A stretch of DNA of 64,000 bases from Eustoma russellianum (GCA_036186865.1 AP025053.1:7961333-8025332); one strand, 5' to 3'; counted from the first letter of the stretch, positions 22,714 through 34,150 are shown. Notes: generated from the sequence alone by a model not told the origin. Program-made: numbers and translations.

Positions 22714-24500
22714 TTACCCCATACAAAGATGGCCAGCCAATATACACTTCAAACACATACAAATTTCATGCACCACATGGCAAATGCAACACCAAAGTCA
22801 TATCATAATTACATATATCAATTATCTATCATTTGCATTGATTTCTTGAAAATTCAAATTCAAAATGCCACACCACATGGCCAAAATTTTTTTTCACCTT
22901 TTGGAGCAGAGGTTATACATTTTATTATGCATATTATATGGTGTATAACACATTTTACATGTCTAAAGGCTTTGTGATATATTGGAGAAAAATTGCGCAA
23001 TCGGAGGAAGTCGAAAATTAATTATTCTACATCACCTACGAGGGTGGTGTTTTCTTGCTCATGTGACATGTACCTAGAAATGTCTTACACATCCAAGACA
23101 TATCTTGGAGTATTCTGGAAGATAATTTTAAATTGTGATTGAAATATACCATGCTGATGAAGATACTACATTATTATCTTTCAAAATTTAAAAAAATGTT
23201 TTCAACACATGCATGCTGAGTAGACGGCTGAGTAGAGTTGATTTGGAGCCTTAGTGGAGCTCATCTTGCTCTATGATTGATTGCAAAGACACATCACTTG
23301 TCCAATAATATTTTGCCAAGTAAGCAAAGGTATGATAGAAGGCTTTACAAGGTATATTCCAAGGGCATTCAAGACATTCTTCAAGAGGGTTTTCAGCTAA
23401 GAGGGGCGTGCCATACATTACAAAAGAGAGCAAGAAGATCAAACACAATTCAAGATTCATTTTCTACATTCTATCAAGTGTAAAGCAAGACTTCGCTTTA
23501 TCTCTTATCTTCTTCTCTTACACAAAGCCTTAAGCCTATCAAACATTCATTCCATAATCTGTATAGGGTTAATATATACCACACATACACGTTTCATTCC
23601 TATACAAGATTGATCAAGGTGTGATCAAACCTTCATTAGTGAGGTGGTGGTGATTTTGTTGATTGTTGTTGTTCATTGTAAAAGAGTTGGACATTAAAGG
23701 AGTTGGTGTATAACTCTAGCCACCCTTGTCTTAAGGTGATTTTGCTGATTAGTGAATACTGAGGATGGTGTCCTCGAAGACTGGAGTAGGTCACATTGAC
23801 CGAACCAGTATAAAAATCTTGGTGTTCTTACTTTCTGCATGTTTAATTTCAGTTTCTGTTTTTTGCAATATTTTCAACGCAACTGAAAAAACAACAAACC
23901 ATTTTCAAAAATCATCAAATTTCACAGAGACATATATAAGGGTCTTAGGTTTAACTTAAGACATGTTTCATCAAATTTGGATAAGTATAAGTCATCTAAA
24001 CGTTCAAAGTTTTGAGCCTAGTGCAGTCTGATTATCAGATTGGCAAAAGTTGAGAACATCAACATGGCTGATATACTTTCTAAAGGAATTTCAGAAAACT
24101 TTTTCAAACTATTAATCTAGACATATTAAGGGACAGCTCATAAAATTTTCAGATCATTTGGAGTTTTCTTTAATTAGGAATTAATTTTTCATTCTAGGAG
24201 AAAATTTTTCACAGATTGACAGAGTCCAAGCAAAAACGTTTTTTCAGGAACTTACACTTTGAGTTTGAATCTGAAATTTTTATGAAATATATATAACATA
24301 TAACGTTTTAAAGTATATTTTCACAAAATTTCACAAATTTTGGGAGGTCAAGAACCTGGTCATTCAGTTAATAAAAAGCGGGATCTGAAAACAGAATCTG
24401 TTTTCAGAAGTGAGTGATTGGTCACTAAATAATTTTTAAAACAAATTTTTCTGCACTCACTATTCAACCCCCCTTTTAGTGGTTCTATAAAGGTCCGACA
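22714..24500 (+). repeat. E2 5' LTR, 5'-truncated
   Basis: This corresponds to the last 1.8 kb of the family LTR, beginning near the CAAAGATGGCCAGCC landmark and ending GGTCCGACA at 24500, just before the primer site. The first part of the LTR (about 1 kb) is missing, and the sequence abuts the end of the E1 LTR. Confidence 0.8.
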
Positions 24501-24502
24501 AG

Positions 24503-24515
24503 TGGTATCAGAGCC
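24503..24515 (+). other. E2 primer-binding site (initiator tRNA-Met)
   Basis: TGGTATCAGAGCC lies two bases after the LTR end CCGACA and is complementary to the 3' end of plant initiator tRNA-Met. Confidence 0.92.
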
Positions 24516-24555
24516 AGGTTCACTCACAACAAGAAAATCTAACAATCATTGTGAT

Positions 24556-26514
24556 ATGGTATCAACTAGCCATAAAACCGAGCAAGAAGGTATGTCAAGC
24601 AAAAGGCCTCCCCTTTTTGATGATGAGTCATTTATTCAATGGAAACTTTGCATGAAACTTTTTTCTTATGCTTATTAATATAGATTTATGGTCTATAATA
24701 GAAGATGGTCCGTTTCTTCCATCTAAAATATCCATGGTTGATGGTGTTACTTTAAAAATCGTAAAACCCAAGCAAGAATATACTATTGATGATAAAAAGA
24801 AGTTGAGTATGAGTGCTAAAGTCATGCAACGTTTCTTAAATGGTTTGAGTAAAACTGAATATAGCTATGTCTCAAATTGTTCCAATGCTCAAGAGATGTG
24901 GAGGTGTCTAGAAATAAAGCATGAAGGAACTACTCAAGTTAAAGAGTCCAAGATCAATATGCTTATGTCTACTCTTGAATCCCTTATATTATTGCCCAAT
25001 ATCTATTGTTGATATTGATTTGAGATTGACTAACATTTAAAATTTTCTTGAGTCTCTTGTCAAGATTTTCTCGTCACAAAAAAATACAGAAATTCTTGAT
25101 AAGCCTCTCATCTGGATGGGATACGAAAGTGATCACAATTGAAGGAAGTAAAGAAACAAAGTCAATAAAAATAGAAGAATTATCGGATCTCTAAAGGTAC
25201 ATGAAAATAAACTCACTCTAAGGAAACCGGAATCAACTTCTAAACAAGGTAAGGCTATAGCGTTTAAATCAAATGGATATGTCTCTACTTCTTCTGATCG
25301 CGTAGATGATAGTGATACGGATTCGAATAATGAAGATCTAATTTTATTGGCTAAAGGCTTAAGAAAGTTTATGAAAAAATTGTTCAAAAACAAACTTAAG
25401 CCTACTTTATCTAAAAAAATAGAAATAAGTATAATGATAAAGATATTAAATGTTATGACTGTGGAAGACTTGGAAACATCTCTTATGACTCTCCGAACAA
25501 GGACAAAACTATAAATAAAAATCGTGACAAGGAATGGACAAAAACTAGACCTGTCTCAGAACCTAAGCAAAGGACTACACGAAGAGCCCTCAATGCCTCT
25601 ACATGGAGTGATTTATCCGATTCTGGAAGTGAAGAAGTGCAAGAGGAAACAGCTCAAGTATGCTTTGCATGCAAAACATCTAATGAGGTAAATTCTGATT
25701 CCGATTTTGATTCTGAACCTTCTTATGATGATTTGTTTAGTCAATATCTTGAGTTACATAAGTTTACTAAGACTCTTTCAAAAGAAAAGAAACGTTTAAT
25801 TGAAGACAAGAAATTGTTAGAATCTTCTAACACAAATCTTTTATCTCAATTAAACAACTCAAAGGAGGAGTCCTCTATCATGATTAACTCATTAAAATAT
25901 GACATTACATCTTTGACATCCGAAAATACTTTAATGATAGCCGAGATCTCTGATTTTAGATCAAGAAACGTAGACCTAGAAAAGACGATAAAACAATTTG
26001 ATACAGGAACTTGCATGTTAGACCGTCTCATCTCTTCTCAAAAACATGAAACTGACAAAATCAGATTAGGGTATATTGAAGATAATCAGGTGCAAAAAAA
26101 TTCACAAATTGTTTTCTATCTTCATTTAAGCACCACATGTATTTAAAACGATTGTAAAGCCTAAGAAGGCGACAATAAAAACTAGCGAGTCACCTATTGT
26201 ATCTCATCGCACTACTTTTTTTCATCATATGGAAAGTATAACCATGTGCCACATATGAAAGAAAGCCATTGCTGTATATGCGACATTCATATCATGCTAA
26301 TGTATCTAGATCACTGACATCGCATGCAAATCGATATGCGTATGAAAGCCGAAAATCACCTTATTTTTATAATGATAGCTTCGGCCATTATAGGCCAAAT
26401 AGAAGTGATCACAACATATACTATATTCCTTCTTCATCTTTCTTCTCATCTTTTGTAAGACCAAGAAAGGTCACCCAAGTTTGGATACCAAAAGGTACTC
26501 TTGCAAAAGGTTGA
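24556..26514 (+). pseudogene. E2 gag
   Basis: The ATG at 24556 is the first after the primer site. The N-terminal region (RPPLFDDESFIQW) is typical of copia Gag and is followed by SYVSNCSNAQEMWRCLEIKHEGT. A degenerate zinc knuckle lies near 25449-25500. A long coiled coil spans about 25730-26080 (KEKKRLIEDKKLLESSNTN). The tail VWIPKGTLAKG ends in TGA at 26512-26514. Lesions include a frameshift near 24676, a TAA at 25038-25040 that is shared with E3, and others near 25085 and 26130. Confidence 0.87.
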
Positions 26515-26522
26515 ATCACTAA

Positions 26523-27970
26523 CCCTTAAGAACCCAAAATAAAGGGTACCTAAATGATTGTTACACTTTGCAGGGATCACATAAACCGAAAGATGTAGCA
26601 AACAAGTGGTTCCTTGACAGTGGTTGTTCAAGACATGTGACAGTTGATCCAAGCCTATTCTTGAAATTAAGGAAGGTTACAAAATGAGGATATGTGACCT
26701 TTGAAGATAACAACAAAGGTAAAATAATTGGAAAGGAAAAAATCAAAAATCCAAGCACCCTTTAGATTTCCAACGTATTCTTGGTAAGCAACATATCTTA
26801 CAACTGGCTTAGTATTTCACAATTTCTTGATAGTGGCTTTGATGTAAATTTTTCTCACCCATATTGCAACGTTGTTAATAAAAATGGAGAAACAATATTA
26901 AAAGGAAAAAGATAAGGAAACATTTTTACATTTATCTATAGATGATATGTTAGATGCAAAAGTAAAGTGTTTTATGTCAAATGAACCGAATGAGAATTTA
27001 TCGCACAGAAGTTTAGGACACATTGACATCTTCACTCTTGAAAAACTTCAACGTAAGAGTCTACTACGAGGAATGCCTAAACTTGATTTGGACAACTTTA
27101 AGTTGTGTGAATCTTGTATTAAGGGCGAACAAACACATGAATCACTTAAGTCTAAGAATGAGATTAGCACATCTAAAATCTTAGAATTATTACATATCGA
27201 TTTTTTTGGTCCTAGTCGTACTAGAAGCCTCGGAGAGTGAGACAACATACATCATCCTTGATGATTTTTCTTGTTATACATGGACTTTATTTCTTGCAAA
27301 TAAAGATGATAGTTCCGTTGAGATTGCTAAATTAATAAAACAACTTGAAAATCAATACGGTGTGAATGTGAAAAAGATTAGGAGCAATAGAGGCGGAAAA
27401 TTTAAAAATAAAGATATGATTGCATTTTTTGAAGAAAAAGGTATTATGCTTGAATTTTGACCACTTAGAATGCCAAAATAAAATGGTGTAGTTGAAAGAA
27501 AGAATAGGACTTTGCAAGAAATTATAAGAACCATGCTTTGTGAATGATTGCCAAGATTTTTATGGGCGGAAACCGTTAATTGTGCATGTTATATAATTAA
27601 CCGTTTATCAATTAGAAAGAAAATTAACGAAACACCATATGAGATTTTAAATGATTGGATGCCAAAGAATGATTACATTCGTGTTTTTGGATGTAAATGT
27701 TTTGTATTAAAAACAACAGATAATTTAGGTAAATTTGAGTCTAAATCTATTGAATGTATTTTTGTTGGATATTCTGTGAATTCCAAGGCATATAGATGCT
27801 ATGATCCCGTCACTAGAAAATTTTTAGAATCTATTCATGTGAAATTCAATGAATTTGGTGAACTTAAAATAAATAAAGAATATGATGATGATTTTGAATT
27901 GAAACCCGTGATGGATGATATAGAAGAAAATAGCATACATGATGAGCATGACATATTTAGAAATGCATGA
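26523..27970 (+). pseudogene. E2 protease and integrase
   Basis: The pol frame opens at 26523, eight bases after the gag stop and in the -1 phase. The protease active site FLDSGCSRH is intact near 26610. The integrase zinc region has SHRSLGH and CESCIKG (about 27000-27120). The core keeps the first Asp in LLHIDFFGPS, the LDDFSCYTW stretch and NGVVERKNRTL with the catalytic Glu. A long open segment (27548-27970) covers the integrase C-terminal region. Frameshifts and stops elsewhere inactivate it. Confidence 0.85.
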
Positions 27971-29683
27971 TCACTTAGAAACACATGAGAACTTTGAAAA
28001 TAATCAACCAAGATGGCATAGAGATCACCCACACGACCTCATAATGGGCGACATATCTGAAGGTGTACGACCACGTAGAAGAATAGATCAAGATGAAATT
28101 AATCAATTCCATGCTATGATTTCTAAAATAGAACCAAAGAATGTACTTGATGCTTTGATTGATTCTTCTTAGATTGATGCGATACATGACGAATTAAATC
28201 AATTTATAAGAAATGATGTATGGGATTTGGTACTCCGATCACATGACAAAACAATAATAGGTACGAAATGGGTATTTAAAAATAACATGAATAAGGATGG
28301 TAAAGTTGTTAGAAATAAAGCTAGACTTGTAACACAAGGATATAATCAAGAAGAGGGAATAGATTACGAAGAGACATTTGCACCTGTAGCATGTTTAGAA
28401 GCTATACGATTATTACTTGCTATTGCTTGCATAAATAATTATAAACCTTATCAAATGGATGTAAAAAGTGCATTTCTAAATGGTTTTATACAAGAAGTAG
28501 TTTATGTAAAGTAACCACCCAGATTAGAGGATATAAAATTTCTTAATCAAGTTTATAAGTTAAAGAAAGCATTGGTTTAAAACAAGCTCCTAAAGCTTGG
28601 TACGATAGCTTTGCTACTTTTCTCTTAGAAAATTTATGTAAAAAGGGACTATTGACAGTACTTTATTCTTAAAACAAGAAAAATTCGATTTACTTATTAT
28701 TCAAATTTCCGTTGATGATATCTTTTTTTGATCTACATGTGATAAGTTAGTGGAAGAATTTGAAGCTTATGAAATCCAAGTTCGAAATGTCTATGGTAGG
28801 GGAACAAAATTGTTTTCTTGACTTGCAAATAAAGAAAACTATCAAAGGAATACACATAAGTCAAGTAAAATACGTAAATGACATGATTAAGAAGTTTAAC
28901 TTTGAAAACTTGAAACCATCCACCTCCCCTATGAGTGTAGCCACTGAACTTGATAAAGATGAAAATGGAAAAGATTTTGACAATGGATTGTATAGATCTA
29001 TGATTGGCCCTTTACTTTATCTTACTGTTAGTAGACCTGATATTATGTTTAGTATTTGTATGTGTGCTCATTTTCAAAGAAATCCTAAATTCTCACACTT
29101 TAACGCTGTAAAAAGAATATTTCGTTGCATTAAGCATACGCCCAGATTAGGACTTTGGTATAATAAAAACTGTGACTTTAATTTGCATGCTTATACTGAT
29201 GCAGATAATAGAGGATGTAAAATAGATGGAAAAAGCACAAGTGATTCATGTCATTTCATTGGTAACTCATTAATATCATGGTTTTTGGAAAAGCAAGCTA
29301 GTGTAGTATTATCCACCACTGAAGCAGAATACATGGCCCTTAGTCTTTGCTGCACACAATTACTGTGGCTAAAATAACAAATCTCAGATTTTGGTATAGT
29401 TGTTAGTCAAATTCCCATATATTGTGACGATACGAGTGCTATTAACTTATCTAAGAATCCTTTTTTACATTCTAAGGCAAAAGATATAGACGTAAGATAT
29501 CATTTTCTTCATAATCATGTAAATACTGGCGAGATCATTACATACCATGTTCGTACTAAAGAACAAGTATCCGACATATTCACAAAAGCCCTTAATCAAA
29601 CCACGTATGAAAATCTACATTCTAAATTAGGCATGATTTTGTATGATATGCTGTTAATTGCTATTTATTGCTTTTGCTTCTAA
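27971..29683 (+). pseudogene. E2 reverse transcriptase and RNase H
   Basis: RT motifs GTKWVFKNNMNKDGKVVRN, YNQEEGIDYEETFAPVA and MDVKSAFLNGF are seen in 28227-28514. The catalytic YVDD box has become SVDD near 28709. RNase H in 28760-29377 shows AYTDADNRGCKIDGKSTSD and STTEAEYMAL, and a stop follows at 29375-29377. The C-terminal SDIFTKAL motif is near 29572. The coding region ends with TAA at 29681-29683. Several frameshifts are present (for example 28514-28760). Confidence 0.85.
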
Positions 29684-29865
29684 TTGCATTTTTTGATGTG
29701 ATTTACAAAATAAAGGAGGAGAAAAGCATGATTTAAGGGGGAGAAATAGACTTAAGGGAGAGTTTTGAAATTCAAATTTTGAAATACAAGTTATGAATGC
29801 ATGATTATAAGGGGAGTGATTATGACATATTTAAATCATATCTAGAGGTTATTTTGCATATCATC

Positions 29866-29877
29866 AAAAGGGGAGAT
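29866..29877 (+). other. E2 polypurine tract
   Basis: AAAAGGGGAGAT lies directly before the LTR start TGTTGAGAAACC. Three similar purine runs lie in the preceding 170 bp, so the assignment rests on its position against the LTR. Confidence 0.82.
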
Positions 29878-30266
29878 TGTTGAGAAACCGGAGTTTGAAG
29901 ATTTCAAAATGCATGATTTAAATCTTATGTGATTTCAAAATGCATGATTTTAAGTGTTATATGACATGTGTACATGGTAAATATGTTTTATATGTTTTAT
30001 ATATGTCATTGTTGGACTACGTGCCATGAAGCGTTAAGTATCAAGTATTTGTTGTGTTTACACTATTTTCAGATGTCATATTAAACGAAGTAAACTAGTT
30101 CACTTAATGAAGTTCTTAAGGAGATTAACTAAATCAGTTCATTAAATCAAGTGCTTAAGGACATGTACTTGAAAATGCCTATTCGTTAGAAATCTCAAAT
30201 GGAAAGTTCTTCTCCACACATCATATATGTATATAAACACGACATATATATATACTTATATATATA
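29878..30266 (+). repeat. E2 3' LTR, first 389 bp
   Basis: This starts TGTTGAGAAACCGGAGTTTG and matches the beginning of the E1 3' LTR. It runs into a TA-rich stretch, where the small copia element at 30267 begins. Confidence 0.82.
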
Positions 30267-30680
30267 TGTTGGAATGCAAGAGGATCCTGGTGCCTGAAGA
30301 CTGAATGCAGGAGGTTCTTAATCAGTGCACTAGGTTCATTGGGACATTTTGTCAAGCAGATCGTTGAATGCGCCGAACACATATTGACTTGATTAAATCT
30401 TAATCTACATTGTGCATAATTGGAATGTAGATACTTAAATTCATTATATTATCATTAATCTATAGATTAGGCATCATTTTTAGGGTAAATTAGGCGTGTA
30501 TAGATCATCATTGGTTAGTAAATATAATCGTTGCACCTATCACATCAAAGGTTAACGGCTAGTTGACTTCTTCCATGTATATATCCATTTATCCAGTGCA
30601 TTCAATAAAAAAGTGAATGACAAGTGTTTTCCTCTCACTTCAAGTGAGATTCAAGCGATTGTTGTGTGATATTTCTCTAT
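30267..30680 (+). repeat. 5' LTR of the small copia element
   Basis: It starts TGTTGGAATGCAAGAGG and ends at about TTTCTCTAT, directly before the primer site. It is colinear with 31695-32108, with frequent substitutions, so the element is not recent. Confidence 0.88.
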
Positions 30681-30681
30681 A

Positions 30682-30693
30682 TGGCATCAGAGC
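30682..30693 (+). other. Primer-binding site of the small copia element
   Basis: TGGCATCAGAGC follows the LTR end. It differs by one base from the TGGTATCAGAGC of the other elements and is still complementary to initiator tRNA-Met apart from that base. Confidence 0.8.
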
Positions 30694-30841
30694 TATTGAG
30701 CTCATCTGTACAAGTGCTGTTTTTTACTATTCATCATCTTCTTCTCGAGTTTTGCTATTTTTTTGAATTCTATCTCAAGCAATCTTCCTGGTATCAGTTA
30801 AATAAGTGATCTATCCTATTTTTCTTTCATTGTGATAAGTT

Positions 30842-31102
30842 ATGGAGTCAGTTGGAAGTGAAGCACCCTCTGTACTAGGACCTTCTGTAGCTGCTGCACC
30901 TACTGGTTTATCAGGATCCAGTCAAGCCTCCAGCTCTGCTGTTTCCACTCAAGTTACCATTACTAATCATAAGTTGAATGGTACCAACTACCTTGCCTCG
31001 TCTATGGCAGCAAAAATGTTTATTACATGTAAAAGCAAGGAAGACTACCTCAAAGCTGATTCCAGCATTCTTGCGGAGAATGACCCAAGCTTCAAGCTGT
31101 GA
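30842..31102 (+). pseudogene. Gag N-terminal fragment of the small copia element
   Basis: The ATG at 30842 opens an 86-residue frame. Its Ser/Ala-rich N-terminus is followed by ITNHKLNGTNYLASSMAAKM, the classical copia Gag opening. A stop and then unrelated sequence end it, so it is a truncated capsid gene. Confidence 0.82.
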
Positions 31103-31183
31103 AATGCTGACAATGCATGATCATGTCATGGCTTATTGGATCAATGACCATAGATGTAAGTAATAATTTCATCCCTTATGACT

Positions 31184-31420
31184 GTAGTGCCCTGCCCGGG
31201 ACAAAGGACTCGGCACGATGCACCCGCCGTACTTTACTACGAGAAGTACAAGGTGACATCATCATGCATGTACAAATCGTAATAACATGTGTCGATAAGA
31301 GGAAACAAAATGACATAAGCAAAAATAAAGGTTAACAGGAGTATATCCTAATACATTCGCATATCTTAATACATCCATAATACAAAATGGAAAAATGAAT
31401 ATCTAAGGCAAGATCTAACG
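31184..31420 (-). repeat. Fragment of a Tekay-like gypsy LTR inside the small copia element
   Basis: It begins TGTAGTGCCCTGCCCGG and continues with GATGCACCCGCCGTACTTTA, closely matching the outer end of the Gypsy1 LTR (8543-8610), then diverges. The right limit near 31420 is where copia RNase H coding resumes. It is only about 240 bp, with no partner LTR nearby. Confidence 0.72.
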
Positions 31421-31690
31421 CTATCCATTGAGGCTCCAATCTATGTATATTGTGACAACATTTCTGCTGTCAACGTGATAAAAATCCTGTTCATCATGAC
31501 AAGTCCAAACACATTAAAATTGACAGACATTTTCTAAGGGAGAAGGTTGAGGGAAAGATCTTTAAGCTACATGACATTCAGTCCAAGTATCAAGTGGCAG
31601 ACATACTCACTAAGCAAGTCGCAGTACAAGTCTTCAGGTCCCTTCTGGGCAAGCATGGTCGTATAAATATACACACACCTAGGTTAAGGG
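31421..31690 (+). pseudogene. RNase H C-terminal fragment of the small copia element
   Basis: Translation gives IYCDNISAVNVIK, HIKIDRHFLREKV and VADILTKQVA, the standard end of copia RNase H, followed by the purine-rich TTAAGGGAGAG before the 3' LTR. One frameshift is present near 31485. The upstream two thirds of pol are absent. Confidence 0.85.
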
Positions 31691-31694
31691 AGAG

Positions 31695-32104
31695 TGTTGG
31701 AATACAAGAGGATCCTGATGCGTGAATACTGACTGAGGGAGGTTCTTAATTAGCGCACTAGGTTCATTGAGACATTTCGTTGAGCAGATTGTGGAATACG
31801 TCAAACACCTATTGCGTTGATTAGTTCTTCATCTATATTGTACATAATTGTAATGTAGCTGCTTAGATTCATTATATTATCATTAATTTTTAGATTAGTC
31901 ATCATTTTTGGGGTTAATTAGGCGTGTATAGCTCAACATTGGTTTGTAAATATGGCCGTTTGCACCTTTCACATCAAAGGCTAACAGCTAGTTGGCTTCT
32001 TCCTTGTATATATGCATTCATCCGGTGCACTGAATAAAAAAATGAATGAGAAGTGGTTCCTCTCATTTCAAGTAAGATTTAAGTGATTTTTGTGTGATAT
32101 TTCT

Positions 32105-32108
<4 letters not shown>
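31695..32108 (+). repeat. 3' LTR of the small copia element
   Basis: It starts TGTTGGAATACAAGAGG and is the partner of 30267-30680. It ends at TTTCTCTATA against a TA run. Confidence 0.88.
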
Positions 32109-32178
<70 letters not shown>

Positions 32179-32179
32179 T
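32109..32179. repeat. (TA)n microsatellite
   Basis: About 70 bp of almost pure TA lie between the small copia element and the 3' end of LINE B. It is probably the remainder of the TA-rich stretch of the E2 LTR, possibly expanded. Confidence 0.9.
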
Positions 32180-32323
32180 TTAAAAGAAGATTTCATTGAG
32201 CTGGAGCCTCACTTTTGGCGGAAGAAAACCTTATTACAACAAAATGTCTACTGCAAAAACATAACGAAAGAAAAACGCCAATGATTACCATCTTCCAAAT
32301 ATATTTGATATGCCGCATTAAAA

Positions 32324-32368
32324 CCTTGCCAAGTAAAACCACTCTGGTGGATAAAACCTTGGCGAAGG
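32324..32368 (-). other. LINE 3' UTR conserved 45-nt stem-loop (LINE B copy)
   Basis: CCTTGCCAAG and CTTGGCGAAGG form the outer stem. The inner stem CCAC/GTGG (ACCACTCTGGTGGA) is also kept. It is homologous to 5861-5905 and 54943-54987. Confidence 0.7.
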
Positions 32369-32664
32369 AAAAAGCGTACATATTTATATAATTGGCAAGA
32401 TGGTATGAAATACAGTACATAATGAAAAAGAAAATAATGTCATCCGAAAATGATAGGTTCTGCGTAATGTCCAGTCTCCAAAAATTTCGCCTGGTGAGTT
32501 GCTGCAGCATCCTTATGTGATTGCAAGATGCTTCCATTTCCAATTTTTTGATGGTATGAATACTCCCGTCCGTCCATGTACATGTGAAGGAAAGTGAGAA
32601 ATTAAACCAGTAGCCTAGCCATGACAAGAAAAAGAGCACCAAGAGAATGCAAAGCGTACCGATG

Positions 32665-32983
32665 CTGCCTGTACACCGCAGGATACAGGCAGAAAGAAAA
32701 AAATGTATGCCAATCCATATAGAAGACTGAAATAGCTTAAGGTATGTGCACTTGTAGGATCCGTATATTGTCAAGCCTCAAAGGATGTCGCCTGGTGAGC
32801 ATCATCCTATGATTGCGAAATGCTTCCATGCTCTAGATTTTGATGATATTAAGGCTCGCGTCCGCCCATGTACATGTGAAGGAAAGTGAGAAGTTAAACC
32901 AGTAGCCTAATCATGACAAGAGAAAGAACACCAAGGGAATGCAAAGCGTACCGAGGCTGCTTGCACCCCGCAGGATACCGGCA
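32665..32983 (-). other. Two LINE 3' UTR hairpins (LINE B)
   Basis: At 32665-32692, CTGCCTGTA pairs with TACAGGCAG (9 bp, 10-nt loop). At 32957-32983 a weaker version is seen, with GCTTGCACC and ATACCGGCA partly decayed. Both lie at the same place in the two copies of the duplicated UTR unit, about 20 bp before a GCCAATCCATAT motif. Confidence 0.68.
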
Positions 32984-33027
32984 CAAAGAAAAAGTGTATG
33001 CCAATCCATATGGAAAACAGAAATAGC

Positions 33028-33262
33028 TTAAGGCATGCGCACTTGTACCGATGAGAGATCCAAAGCAATAGAGGCACGAACTAGCGATGGAAGATTGTGA
33101 CAAGTGTAATGCTGCGTCTGAGGAAATAGCATCGTATGCTGGGCAAGATAGTGAGCCGTGATGTTTCCTTCTCTGTAAACATGTATAAATTCTAGTCGAT
33201 GGAGATGAAGCAGGGTCTGTAATAAGCCCAAATGGAAATTTCCAGAAACCCTCTGGGGCTGC
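33028..33262 (-). pseudogene. LINE B RNase H C-terminal fragment
   Basis: The - strand open frame contains FIHVYREGNITAHYLAQH, almost the same as HVYREANMPAHYLAQH in LINE D, and ends with a similar VRASIALDL tail. This identifies LINE B as the same family as LINE D. The rest of ORF2 is missing. Confidence 0.82.
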
Positions 33263-33265
33263 TTG

Positions 33266-33296
<31 letters not shown>

Positions 33297-33310
33297 GTAT
33301 ATATATGTAT
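33263..33310. repeat. (TA)n-rich microsatellite
   Basis: TA repeats with occasional C/G (ATATATACATATACATATG) lie between the truncated 5' end of LINE B and the 3' end region of LINE C. The short stretch to 33339 is not assigned. Confidence 0.85.
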
Positions 33311-33344
33311 TATAGAAGGACGGGTGGTACCGTCTGTAGATTTT

Positions 33345-34150
33345 AATAATAATAGCATACCTTCACTTGTGGTGGAAGAATATGGTGGTTACATAAGTTT
33401 TAGGAGACTCTCCTACTAAAAGAGTAAAAGAAATGCATAATGTTATACATAGAAACCTGCATAAAAGTAAACGGATAATGCACAAATATAAAATGTACAT
33501 AACAAATTCTAAAGCTAATGTTGCGCCTTGAGGAGAGATTGCTTCTGATGCTTGGAGTACTGCGCCATAACATCGTGCTCGCACAAGTAATATATGCCAA
33601 ATGTAAATCAAAATTAAGAAAACAAGAGGAGTACAGAAAGAATGAATCTCAACAGGACTATGATCGTACCGATATTGCATGCATTCATAATGAATACAGG
33701 CAAACCATATGTTAAAACAGCCCTTCATGCGGTTGCAGATATGTTGCCCTTGTGTGCTCCTTATATCCCGGTGTTGCTCAGAGTGAATCACATTAGAGAA
33801 AGTTATGAGTACCAAGGGAATGCTTGGGAGCGGATAAGAGAATGAAATAAATAAATATAAGGAAAAAGTTACGTACCCATGTTGTCTGTACCATTCTGTG
33901 ATACAGACAACAATGTTAGAAAAGAGCAATCCAATTGAAGGACAATCATATGCATGACCAAAAGGAGAGCGCACAAGCATGAAATATCACCTCACGAGAC
34001 ACATTAAAATATAAATTGTTAAGCAAAGTGCCTCATGTAATCAGCTACAAATCAAATGAATTAGTGAAAGATCATACCCATGTTGCCTATCTCATTGATG
34101 GACATGGGCAACAATGTGAGTAGCGTGCCAACCCATTAGGGGACATGAAA
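33345..34150 (-). other. LINE C 3' UTR with three hairpins
   Basis: Three hairpins are seen. At 33675-33703, TTGCATG pairs with CAGGCAA around an ATTCAT/ATGAAT core. At 33881-33911, GTTGTCTGTA pairs with TACAGACAAC, a perfect 10 bp. At 34081-34113, GTTGCC pairs with GGCAAC. Each is preceded by GTACCGAT, GTACCCAT or ATACCCAT. Small open frames here have no protein resemblance and are not called as genes. Confidence 0.68.

Larger units (their letters stand above)
22714..30266 (+). mobile_element. Ty1/copia element E2 (same family as E1), decayed
   Basis: This element has a 5'-truncated 5' LTR, PBS, gag, pol with all copia domains, PPT and the first 389 bp of the 3' LTR. It is related to E1 along its whole length at nucleotide level. 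Stops and frameshifts occur throughout. Its 3' LTR is interrupted at a TA-rich stretch by a small copia element; no clear continuation follows immediately after it. Confidence 0.88.
30267..32108 (+). mobile_element. Small copia element with 414-bp LTRs, internally deleted
   Basis: Two 414-bp direct repeats starting TGTTGGAAT (30267-30680 and 31695-32108) flank about 1 kb of interior. The interior contains the start of a copia gag, a fragment of a gypsy LTR, and the end of a copia RNase H. Most of gag and all of protease, integrase and RT core are missing. It sits within TA repeats on both sides, so its target duplication cannot be defined. The gag (KLNGTNYL) and RNase H ends suggest a lineage different from E1, E2 and E3. 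Confidence 0.85.
32180..33262 (-). mobile_element. LINE B, 5'-truncated LINE with duplicated 3' UTR unit
   Basis: The 3' end is at the left, with the family terminus CCTCACTTTTGGCGGAAGAA. It retains only the last part of the ORF2 RNase H (33028-33262) and the 3' UTR. The UTR contains two copies of a roughly 300-bp unit (about 32465-32760 and 32775-33045). They share CCCATGTACATGTGAAGGAA-like sequence, a CTGCCTG-type hairpin and TATGCCAATCCATAT. The conserved 45-nt stem-loop is at 32324-32368. Confidence 0.82.

Noticed and set aside
32193..32774. A 193-residue open frame on the - strand with hydrophobic stretches
   Set aside because: It lies in the LINE B 3' UTR, over the conserved stem-loop and the duplicated UTR unit; the frame is not kept in LINEs A or D, so it is a chance frame.
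33363..33980. A 205-residue hydrophobic frame on the - strand that could look like a membrane protein
   Set aside because: It covers the hairpin-bearing 3' UTR of LINE C and has no counterpart in the related LINEs.
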